From: Entophlyctis helioformis
Taxonomy: Eukaryota; Chytridiomycota; Chytridiomycetes; Chytridiales; Chytriomycetaceae
DNA: 30,339 nucleotides
Assembly (NCBI GenBank): GCA_025526915.1
Contig: JAHLKH010000253.1
Location: forward strand, 1 to 30,339
Direction: 5' to 3'
Position numbers and translations under genes: made by a program. This document shows, piece after piece, positions 10,101 to 19,242 of this stretch (positions within the stretch are counted from its first letter, which is position 1; each line of letters begins with the position of its first letter). The notes beneath the pieces were generated by a model. It saw nothing but the letters and a program-made list of their open reading frames with translations, ran no database searches and was not told the origin of the DNA.

Positions 10101-13100
10101 ATGTTCTGCTTAGTGATGGTATAGGCGGAGCGGATGACACAGGAGCGGATGGAACAGGAGCGGATGGCACAGGAGCGGATGACCTGGGCCTGGACCTGCT
10201 GTTCACGGACAGCCAGCAAGCGTCGGTCTCGAGCTCCAACTTGGACGAGCAGGCGGGGACAACGCCTGTGCAGACACCTGCCGCTGGCTGCCAGACAGCG
10301 CTAGGTCCAGAGATCTCGGCTGTGTCAGAGTCGCTGCAGTCGCACACAGACGCACACGAGCCTCCTGCGCTGGAGCCGGCAGTCCCGGGCGACGACACGG
10401 ACATGGAGATAGACATGGAGATAGACACGAGCACGGACACTGGCACGGACATGGACACGGACAAGGACGACTTTGACGACCTTTTTCCTTCTGCTGCTGC
10501 TTCCACCACGATGGATTCGTCCGTCGCGCAGACACCGTCGACTGCAGTCCCGGCAACCCAGGCAACCCCGCTGCCGGCCAAACCCACGCGCGGCCCGGCG
10601 TCCATGGCGTCCCTGATCGACCAGATCTTTGCCGGGCACCGCCTGCCATCTGGCCCGCACGCCCCGGCACTCACCGTCGCACAGCACCACCTCATGGCGC
10701 GGTCGCTTGCCTTTGTCATGAGGCACCCGGCAGTTGTCCGTTTGCTCGACATGGCGTCGAGTGGCTCGACGGCACCGCTGCATTCCTCCGCTCATGAGAA
10801 TGCGCAGGCACATGCGCCTATGCCTATGCCTGTGCCTGTACCGCCCACTGTTGCCCAGCTGCGGACTGTCGAGAGCCGGCTGGGGAGCACGGCGCGAACG
10901 TGTGCGTACGCCAGCTGGACCGAGTTTACGGTGGACGTGGACAGTATTGTGCATCAGCTCATGGACGGACGCGTGCCTGGACTCGGACAGGACGGCCCGC
11001 TGCTTGTCAAGGGATGGCAAGACCATTGTCTTGCACGCAGCCGCGTTGTGGAGCGTCTGTCGGCTGGCGGCCTTGCGTCGGTCGCGTGTGGTGGCAGTGG
11101 CAGTGGGATGATTGGCAGCGATATTGCGCCAGCCGCATCGGTCGAGTCGCGTCTGATGGACCTGCGCAAGGTGGCCGACAGCATTGTTGAATCTCGCAAA
11201 CGCCGCGAGGGCAACGGCAACGGCGGCAACAGCAACGAGAACGACAAGAGCAAGAGGAGCGATGCGGTGGCGGGCAAGCAACACGTGGCCAACACGGATG
11301 CCGACGGCATGCCTGGCACTGGACGGCAGCATTCGCAAAACGCCGGTGGCAGTCTGCGGCCGGAGCTTGGCCAGACTGTCCCGCCAGCACCAACAGCATC
11401 AACATCAACATCAACATCAACTGCTGCTACGGCGACAACTGCAACAGTAGCAACGACCGTGGCTGCGCTCGAAGCACCGCTGATCACTACGATCCACGCT
11501 CTAGGCACGATCAGCGAGGCGGTGAACGACTGCTCAGAGGCATTTCGCCAGGAGCGTTTATGGTCGATTCTCGAGGCGGCGCTTATCGAGCACACGAACC
11601 GCATCTGCCGCGACGGGCCTCTGGGCGACCGCATCCACCAGAGTCCGGCGCTCACGTACCGCAAGCCATACTCGCCCGCATATCCGTCTCCGCCGTTGAA
11701 CAATATGCTGCCCGAGCCTGCCATGGCAGCAACACTGCCGCCACTTGAACAGGGACAGGAACAGACAGCGTCGTTAACAGATGCCCTGCAGCCACTCCCT
11801 CGCAAGCGTCCGCTTTCACCAGCCGCAGCTGCAGATGCTGCTGTGCATGTGGAAAAGCAGCCGCGACACGAGTCTCCTCCGGCCGCTAATCCGCCTGGCT
11901 CTTTGCCAACCGCGCGTCTGGACCAGCCTTTGCCTATCGCCACAACCGCCCCACCGACCAGCAATGGCACGCCATTGCAACAGGATCAGATGGCGGCGGC
12001 TGTTCCTTGCAAAGCATCCGCTGCAACAGTCACGCTTGATGGTATGCTTGCGGCCCCCATCCGGCCTCGACTACCTTCCAATGGCGCGCATTCGCTGCCT
12101 GTGGAGATGGATGCCGAACTGGCTCATAACCAAGCAGCAGCGGCAGCAGCGGCAGCAGTATCCAATTGGCTCGTTGCCGGCACAGACGCAGGACCCGCCG
12201 TTCCTCAGCCATCTGCTCAAACACCTTTCACTGCACCATCGGCCCCAGCCCCACCGCCGTTGCAATCTACCGCCGCAGTCACTGGTGCACCAGCACCTCC
12301 GTTGCTAACACAAGATGAGCATATCCAACAGAAGCTTGTCACGAGGACGCAGCCCAACCAGCGCGAGAACCAGCTTGCAATCTTGCAATCTGCCGACCCC
12401 CAGCAGTCGCAAGCCACTCGAGCTGCTGCTGTCTCGGCCAGTGGATCAGAATCGTCTCTGGCAACGACCAAGCAGGCGTCTGCACGCCCCGCTCTTGCGC
12501 GCGTGGCAGACCCTGTCCCTGTGCGTGCCGCGCAACCGGCAGTCACGTCAGATACCAGCAGGCCGTCGTCGGCATCTGCAAAACCGTCTGTTTCTCAGCG
12601 TCCGTCTGCATTCTCGCGTCTGTCTGATCCTCCTCCCACGCAGCCATCACTGCACTCGTCGGCAACCGCTCCATCACCGCCACCAGCAGCTACTACCGCT
12701 ACGGACGCTTCAGCAGCATCCAAGCATGCTGATCGTGTGTCTGTCTATGAGCGCTTGTCGGATCCTCCTCGTCAAGCGATCACAACACTCCCCGCGATGC
12801 CTGCACCGGTCGGTCAGGCACCAGTGCAATCTCCAGTCGAGCGGCAGTCTGTGTTTGAGCGTCTATCAACACCCGCATCAGGATCGTCCGACTTGCCTGA
12901 AGCAGCAAAAGCAGCAACGGCAGCAACAGCTCCCCGCAACCATCCTGAGCGGCGATCTGTCCATGAGCGTCTGTCAGCTCATGGCACCAGCGCATCGCTT
13001 TCTGCACAGCCGGCTGTTGCGAGCTCGGCTGCACCTGTCCCGACCCCACGCCGGCCAGTGGTTGAGCGTCTGTCCAACCCCGCACCTGCACCGCAGCCGA

Positions 13101-14574
13101 TTGCCATGTCTGCTCCATCGCACACCACTCCTCCTCCTCCCCCGCCACAGCCTGCTGCACAAAGATCAGCTCTGGAACGCTTGTCGCCACCGACATCAGC
13201 AGCGGCGTTGGGATCATTGGCACCGACACAACCAGAAGCACCAGCACCAGCATCGGCAGCGTCCGCGAACCAGTCGTCTCAAACACAGCCTGCACAGGCA
13301 GCCAACGGACCAGCAGCTGCTCAGAAAACGGCTGCGCAGAGACGGCCCGTGCTGGAACGCGTCTCTGGAGCACCGACTGCCCCTGTGATTGCCGAGTCTG
13401 TGCCTGTTGTTGCACCTGTTGCTGCGAAACAGTCGCATTCGCCAGCAACACTTGCGATTGGTGTTCAAGCCCATATACCCGTGTCGCCATCACCAGCAGC
13501 AGCAGCAGCAACAGTAGCAGCAGCAGTACAAGCAAGGAGTCCAGCTGCGCTTCCATCCCAGACAGCTGCATCTGCGATACCAACGAAGCCAGCCGCCGCA
13601 CTTCCAGCCGCACCTGCCCGGCACACTCCTACGCAGGATCCTCCAGCAGCTTTGCAGCGCACTTTGACACCACGGGCTGCGTCAACACCAGTGCCGCCAC
13701 CATCCCAGGCGTTGCCCACTCCTGCAGCAGCGGTGCCTGTGCAAGTTGTATTGCCGCCATCGGTAACACAAGCCAGTGTATCGCAGCCTGCAGTGGTGAT
13801 TGATCTTACGAGCGAGCATGGTGACGCTCCTGCGCGTCATGTGCCTGAGCCGGGTGCTGCCTTGGTGGCGGCGGCAGGCCTCAAGACTGAGACGGCCGTG
13901 ACTGGTTTGGGATTGACCATCGCGTCGCTGCAGCCCTTGCAGCCCTTGCAGCCGTTGCAGCCTTTGCAGCCTTTGCAGCCAGCCCAGCAGCCACAGCCTT
14001 TGCAGCCAGCACAAGCCTTGACCTCGTGCGTTGTGCAGTGGGTGTCGCCCTCCTCCAACACCCTGCAGACACTCGAGGTGCGACCCACCGTCTTCCATTC
14101 GCAGAACGGCCAAGTGCGGATCTTCCAAGGATCAAGGTACACGACTTTCTCTGAGTCTGTGCAGTCTTTGCACGCTGGATCGCTGACGTTGCTGACGTTC
14201 CTTTCCGTGCCCGCAGAGCCTTTTTGCAGCGGCTCCTCAGCTCCGGGCCGATGGTGCTGCACAAGATGGTCAGCCGCAGCCTGGTGGACAGCGAGATTGC
14301 GCAGCTGTTTGAGCAGAACGCGCTTGCGGGGCCCAACGCCGACGGCTCTGTCTCGTGTGCACAGATTGTCAAGCTGGGCGGCAAGGCGGCGACGGCATCG
14401 CCGCTGTTTGCGTCGCTCCGCGCGCTGCTTTCCACCACGCACGCGGCGCTGTGCTCGGTCGGCCCCGCGTTCGACGGCTTTGCGTTCACGGCCGGCGCGA
14501 GCATCTTTGTCATTCTGGTCGACAAGACGGTTCTGTCGCTGGCGGCTGTCGCTCCGCGGCTCGCTGGCGCCTGA
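7195..14574 (+). CDS. Large Clr2-like heterochromatin silencing protein with a long repeat-bearing tail
   Basis: Clr2 is a subunit of the fission-yeast SHREC silencing complex. Exons: 7195-7779, 7899-14136 and 14217-14574, about 2,393 residues. At about residues 185-290, 'YVLGHPSGLRFRSAPEIS', HLLWLELG and the Cys cluster CVCKYC match the Clr2 N-terminal silencing domain. A BAH-like stretch follows (YGGIQFGNEIIRASDFVRLRS, then IVFGGKIYARQ). One base appears to be missing at the CCC of 9581-9583, where the frame moves to one starting AGSYWHHWDGVDGNHEL. A 44-base intron (9617-9660) is a less convincing alternative. The tail of about 1,550 residues is Ala/Pro/Ser/Thr-rich. It holds basic motifs TKRARI and RKRPLS, a weak bromodomain-like helix (YASWTEFTVDVDSIVHQLM), seven ERLS motifs, VVIDLTS and an LQP repeat. 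The C-terminal 150 residues look globular but are unrecognised. AATAAA lies 14 bases past the stop. Two adjacent genes cannot be excluded without transcript data. Confidence 0.65.
12608..13374 (+). repeat. Seven ERLS-motif repeats in the Clr2-like protein
   Basis: A degenerate protein motif, roughly (R/Q)(R)(S/P)(V/A)xERLSxP, recurs near 12608, 12734, 12841, 12949, 13050, 13159 and 13340. Instances include RVSVYERLSDPP, RQSVFERLSTP, RRSVHERLSAHG, RRPVVERLSNP, QRSALERLSPP and RRPVLERVSGAP. Most spacings are 101 to 126 bases, about 35 residues; the last gap is about 180. The linkers are Ala/Pro/Ser/Gln-rich and unrelated to one another, so the motif and its spacing appear selected rather than recently copied. 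Function unknown. Confidence 0.85.
13928..14008 (+). repeat. Nine-base LQP minisatellite in the Clr2-like coding region
   Basis: Tandem copies of ttgcagccn encode Leu-Gln-Pro six times, then degrade into Gln/Pro-rich sequence. It immediately precedes the C-terminal globular region and probably acts as a flexible linker. Confidence 0.9.
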
Positions 14575-14587
14575 CCCTTGCCCAGAC

Positions 14588-14593
14588 AATAAA
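14588..14593 (+). terminator. AATAAA polyadenylation signal after the Clr2-like gene
   Basis: An exact AATAAA starts 14 bases after the TGA of the Clr2-like gene and 93 bases before the MRI1 ATG. A GT-rich stretch (gtcgtcgtcgtcttcgtcgtc, within 14619-14655) follows and could serve as the downstream element. It would therefore overlap the MRI1 5' leader or promoter. Confidence 0.6.
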
Positions 14594-14680
14594 GCGTCGC
14601 GATGTGGTCGCCTGTTGATCGTCGTCGTCGTCTTCGTCGTCGTTGTCGTTGTTACCACGCGATTCTCAAACCCGCCCGCC

Positions 14681-14843
14681 ATGTCTGCCGCACCCACGCT
14701 CGAGGCCATCAAGTACCGCAGAGGTGCGTTTGGTGCCTACGCTGGACAGCCGCTTGCCTCGGCGCATGTCTGCCTGCCCGCTTGCATGCCCGCTTGCATG
14801 CCTCTGGCTGACCCTTGGCTGCACCGCAACGACGGCAACGACA

Positions 14844-14874
<31 letters not shown>

Positions 14875-16504
14875 CGGCCACAGGCACGCTCCAGATCCTC
14901 GACCAGCTGCTGCTGCCGTTCGAGTCGGTCTACGAGACCGTCAAGGGCGTGCAGGACGGCCACTCGGTCATCCAGACCATGAAGGTGAGCGGCTGCTCGC
15001 AGCCTGCCTTGGCTGTGCCTTGCACCGAGGCTGCCTTGTCGTCGTGCACGCACGCACGCTGCCGGCTTTGTCCGCACCCGCACACTCACGCCATCCGCCG
15101 CACACATGCCGCCATCCCGCCGCTGCCGCTACTGTCGCCGCCGCTTCTGCTGCCGCCGCCGCCACAGGTCCGCGGTGCACCAGCCATTGCCATTGTCGCC
15201 GCGCTGTCGCTCGCCGTGCAGCTGCACATCGAGACCACCCACCGCGCCGCGCAGCCGTTCAAGACGCCCGCAGCGGCCGTCGAGTACATTGCCGCCCAGC
15301 TCGAGTACCTCAAGACGTCGCGTCCCACGGCCGTCAACCTCTTCGAGGCCGCTGCCCGTCTGCTCCGCATCGTGCAGGCCAAGGCCGACACGCTCACTGC
15401 TGCTGCTGCTGGCGAGACGGCGGCGCACATGGAGGCGTCGGAGGCGGCCGCGGCTGCCGTCGTGATCACGTACATTGAGGCTGCCGAGGCGATGCTCGTG
15501 CAGGATATCACGGACAACAAGAACATTGGCCGGTTTGGCGCTGAGTACATTCTGGCGCGCGCTGCGCAGGAGAAGGGCAAGACCCGCGTGCGCGTGCTCA
15601 CCCACTGCAACACGGGCAGTCTGGCGACTGCTGGCTGGGTGAGTCGTGGAGGAAATGTCCCGATGCCGTGGCGATCCGGCTGGCGGGCTGCCTAGTTGGC
15701 TGACGCTGTTGGGTGTATGGCTAGGGCACGGCGCTGGGCATTATCCGCGACCTGCATGTGCGCGGCGGCCTGGACCACGCGTTCTGCACTGAGACGCGGC
15801 CGTACAACCAGGGCTCGCGTCTGACGGCCTACGAGCTTGTCTACGAGCAGATCCCGTCCACGCTCGTCTGCGACGACATGGTGTCTGCGCTGCTCAAGCA
15901 AAAGGACATTGCTGCCATTGTCGTTGGCGCGGACAGGTACGCAACCATCCGTACATGTTTTCGTAAGCGGATGGCTGACAGAGTGACTGGATCAACGCAT
16001 GGACAGAGTCGCTGCCAACGGTGACACGGCCAACAAGATCGGCACGTACCAGCTGGCCATCACGGCCGCGTACCACAACGTCATGTTCATTGTGGCCGCC
16101 CCGTCCACGTCCATTGACCTGGACACGTCCAACGGCGACGCGATTGTCATTGAGGAGCGCTCCGGCCTCGAGGTCACGCACATTCGCGGCAAGACCCTCG
16201 ACGACGAGGCCGAAGTCAAGGAGCACGATGCCGGCGAGCGCGTCACGACAACGACGGTCGAGATTGCTGCCCGTGGTATCAATGTCTGGAACCCCGCTTT
16301 CGATGTGCGTTTTGGCGTGGACCCGACACGAATGCGTGCCAGCTGGCTGACGGATGATGCTGACACGTGTCCTTGTTGGTGCATGGGGAATGGCAGGTTG
16401 CGCCGAGCTCGCTCATCTCGGCTATCGTGACTGAGAAGGGCGTCATTACCAAGAAGCCTGGCCAGACGGTCTTTGCCGTCAAGGAGTTCCTCGAGTCTCA
16501 CTAG
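14681..16504 (+). CDS. MRI1: Methylthioribose-1-phosphate isomerase
   Basis: MRI1/MtnA converts 5-methylthioribose-1-phosphate to 5-methylthioribulose-1-phosphate in the cytosolic methionine salvage pathway. Exons 14681-14723, 14884-14984, 15168-15638, 15725-15936, 16007-16304 and 16397-16504 join in frame to give 410 residues, the family's usual length. Signatures in order: [46 protein letters not shown], containing the catalytic cysteine; [39 protein letters not shown], containing the catalytic aspartate; [15 protein letters not shown]; and the C-terminal FAVKEFL. This resembles the eIF2B alpha/beta/delta fold, but the NTGSLAT and GADR motifs assign it to the isomerase. The first intron ends in a (GAC)n tract instead of a pyrimidine tract. 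No frame breaks. Confidence 0.96.
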
Positions 16505-16671
16505 ACCCTTTTTGTGGCTGCTGGCATCTCTCTCTGGCATTCCTTGTTTCTTCCATCTAGCCATCTATCACTCCATCCGTCCATCCATCCATCCTGCATT
16601 GTGACCAATACAACAACGGCCATGCCTGCAACAAGAGTCTGACTGGGGAAACATGTCTGCTATGATTATCA
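16505..16671. other. Convergent 3' region between MRI1 and PPIL3
   Basis: About 167 bases between two convergent stops. It contains a (CCAT)n tetranucleotide run at 16573-16594 and looser CCAT copies just before it. An AT-rich stretch (atgattatcattatctt) near 16662 may be the 3' end of PPIL3 read from the other strand. No exact AATAAA. Confidence 0.5.
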
Positions 16672-17736
16672 TTATCTTGCGTTGTCTGCTATCGGATTGG
16701 CATGGACCGTCACGGCCTTGATCCGCACCTCCTGTATCGGCCGGTTGGCGTTGTCGACTGGCACGCGTTCCAGCGCGTCCAGCGTGTCCATGCCGTCAAT
16801 GACTCTGTTGCACGCGGTCGCGTCAGTCAGTCCAGCTTGCTTTGCTCAGCCCCACCACCCAAGCCAGACACTGCTCCTCCATCCACGCAACATACTTTGC
16901 AAACACGGTGTACTTGGAGTCCAGATGCGGCTGCTTGGCATACGTGATAAAGAACTGCGATCCGTTGGTGTCGGGGCCCTTGTTGGCCATGCTCACGATA
17001 CCCCTGTTGTTGTGCTGCATGTCCATCCAGCATGACCCGACCCGAAGTAGTGTCGTCCAGCATCCATGTCAGCTGCATGGGCATGCATCCACAACTCGGC
17101 TTACTCAAGCCGATCGACCGACCGACCGACCCAGGGCAGCAGAGACGGCAGAGACCGGGATCCTCTCACCTTGAGCGTCGACTTGATCTCGTCCTCAAAG
17201 TGGCGGCCCCAGATGGACGAGCCGCCCTTGCCGGTGTTGGTCGGATCGCCGGTCTGCACCATGAAGCCCTTGATGTTGCGGTGGAAGATGTTGCCTGTGT
17301 AGTACCCCGATGCGCACAGCGCCAGAAAGTTCTGTGTGTGGAGTTGTGAGTTGTGAGTCGTTGCCAACGGCATTGGCTGGTCGCGATGCGTCGTACCTCG
17401 GCGGCCTTTGGCGTCGCTGCCGTGCGGAGCGGCCCGTCGGTCGGCTTTCAGCCCATGCACAGCTTACAGCGCACAGCGCACAGCGACAGGCGGCAGCACT
17501 CGGCGCTCTCACCTTCGCAGAACACTGGATGCAGGCGCAGGTTCGTGCGTCAGTACATGCGATGCGATGCAAGGCAAGCCAGGAGATGCAAGGCAAGAGA
17601 TGCAAGGCAAGACAACCTTCTATCTTGATGTCGCCCAGTTCGGTGTGCAGAGTGACGGACTGCAGGGCAAGCGTGAGTCGGGCCGCCTGCTCGCCAGCCA
17701 CCAGCGCCTGTTCAAGTGCCAGCGCCGACTGACCAT
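16672..17736 (-). CDS. PPIL3: PPIL3-type cyclophilin (spliceosome-associated peptidyl-prolyl isomerase)
   Basis: A single-domain cyclophilin of the PPIL3 group, which associates with spliceosomes. Seven exons: 17736-17734, 17659-17617, 17524-17513, 17416-17397, 17331-17170, 17014-16896 and 16804-16672, giving 163 residues; human PPIL3 has 161. The product reads [97 protein letters not shown] and VTVHANPIA, matching PPIL3 without gaps. Active-site Arg, Phe and Gln lie in [13 protein letters not shown]. The first exon is just the ATG, and exons 3 and 4 are only 12 and 20 bases; frame and homology force these tiny exons. An in-frame ATG at 17781 could extend the N-terminus by 15 residues but has no homology support. 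It is divergent from the CD225-like gene. Confidence 0.92.
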
Positions 17737-18165
17737 GTGCGCGATCTTGGCGAACGTCGCCTTTGCCTTGAACTGCGACATGGCGCGGACGTCGGCGATG
17801 GCAGCGGGCGTCTTGGGCAGCAACAACCACAACCACAACGGCGACGGCGACGGCGACGCAGACATGGCGCTGTCGCCCACGTCCACAAGCGTCTCGCTGC
17901 AGCTGCCGTCGGCCGCTTCGTCTGCAGAGTTTGTCGCTGCTGCCGGTGCAAGTGCCGCTGCTGGTGCAAGTGCGAGTGCAAGTGGTCGCATGCTGCCGAC
18001 GCCGTTCTCCAACACCGACGCTGCCGGCCTCGGTGCAGCCACGGCCCCTCAGGCCATCGCTCCAGCCCTAACCAGCCCACCGCAGCAGCCGCCTTTCCGA
18101 CCATCCACAGCATCCACAGCATCCCGCCAACAGCCAGCAGCCGCCATCGCAGCAGCAGAGGATCG
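17737..18165. other. Divergent region between PPIL3 and CD225-like gene
   Basis: About 430 bases with open frames on both strands and no protein I recognise. A plus-strand frame from 17863 encodes an Ala/Ser/Pro-rich 115-residue stretch that ends at a TGA (18206-18208) after overlapping the CD225 frame. Parts may be a 5' exon of the CD225-like gene. GACGGC repeats occur at 17840-17860 and GTGCAAGTGC repeats near 17945-17985. Confidence 0.4.
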
Positions 18166-18815
18166 ATGCTGTCGCACATCACAGCCAGCAGCGCCTGGCA
18201 CTGGATGACCGGAAAGCCGCGCCGGCCGCCGGTCAGTCTCGGCACAGACGATGCCGCCGAGGTGGACGCGCCGTTCATGCACAGCCAAGGTCATGACGAC
18301 GGCTGGACAGATGCAGAGGCCGGCCGTGCCGAGCGGGGCATAACGATCAACTACACAGACGCTCGTCGCGACGACGAGGAGCGTTCCTACGACATCCGCA
18401 GCATCCACAGCTGCTTTGGCGAGTCGGTCATTGTGTCCATGCTGTCGTGTTGCTGCGTGAGTCTGGCCATGCTCATGGATCAGCGTGTTCTCACGGCACT
18501 GACGTGTGCGTGTGCGCGTGCCATCCGTCCAACAGTGCAGCCTGCCGATTGGGCTCACAAGTGTTTACTATGCGTCCAAGGTAGGCGCATGCGCGGTGGG
18601 CCAGATCTGCTCCCCAGGTTCTGACCAGTCCATGGCTGCGACTGACACCGCGACGTGGACAATAGGTCGACGGCCTTATTCTGCGCGGCAAGCCACAGCA
18701 GGCAGCACGGTACGCACGCACTGCGCGCATTCTGGTCGCCGTCACGGCCGTCGTCACGGCGATCCTCTACGCCGTTGTCGTGTTTTTGCTCTCGCAGTTG
18801 CTCGTGCCATTGTGA
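18166..18815 (+). CDS. CD225/dispanin-family two-pass membrane protein
   Basis: The C-terminal half matches the CD225 (dispanin, IFITM-like) fold: a Cys cluster and first hydrophobic hairpin VIVSMLSCCCCSLPIGLTS, then VYYASKVDGLILRG, QQAARYARTARIL, and a second membrane helix VTAVVTAILYAVVVFLLSQLL just before the stop. Dispanins share CCLPLGIxAxxYSxKV, the conserved A..S..A helix, and the same two-helix topology. Exons 18166-18456, 18536-18580 and 18666-18815 join in frame to 161 residues. The middle exon is only 45 bases and carries the core motif. The N-terminus is polar, with an acidic stretch (TDARRDDEERSYD). The start is uncertain: ATG 18205 gives 148 residues, and a missing upstream exon is possible. 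Some metazoan members have antiviral roles, but nothing here supports that. Role unknown. Confidence 0.75.
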
Positions 18816-19003
18816 GAGCTGTTTTGTACTGCACGGTTCACTCTCATTTTATACATAGCCATTTCATCGTGCCACACGGCTGCTGTTTTTGGACGCATCG
18901 TAGCTAGCAGTGCTGATGGCCGATGCCACAATGGAGACTGCTGCTGGTTGTCGCATGGGTCCTGTCAGAGATGGCGGCCAAAGACGCAGCGCTTCAGATC
19001 CCA

Positions 19004-19013
19004 GTCACGTGAC
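19004..19013. promoter_or_regulatory. GTCACGTGAC palindrome (E-box type) upstream of the hydrolase
   Basis: A perfect ten-base palindrome with a CACGTG core, the site type bound by bHLH factors such as Cbf1, Pho4 and USF. It lies 230 bases before the preferred hydrolase start. The same ten bases recur only once more in the window, at 26334-26343, also upstream of genes. Confidence 0.5.
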
Positions 19014-19242
19014 ATTGCAGCCGGCAGGACAGGAGCCCGGTGCGGAGAAACCCCCAGGCACAACACACCACGTCTTGGCATGCGGCTGCCACTTCTGCAG
19101 GCCGTCGGTGCACAATCGGCGTCGGTCTCTGCGTCAGCCTCGGTCTCTGCAGCACGAGCATCCGTGTCGCCAAGGGCCAGCGGTGCCGTTCGTGCTCGGG
19201 CTCATCCAGCACCTTAGCCTGCTGATCGCAACGCTGTTGAAG

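Noticed and set aside
14137..15478. Continuation of the Clr2-like open frame through its intron into MRI1
   Set aside because: The frame runs on only because introns here rarely contain stops. The GTACAC...GCAG intron, the C-terminal exon with its stop at 14574 and AATAAA, and the MRI1 exons explain the region better.
17734..17781. Upstream PPIL3 start adding 15 residues (MSQFKAKATFAKIAH)
   Set aside because: In frame and possible, but PPIL3 orthologues begin MSVTLHT exactly at the exon junction.
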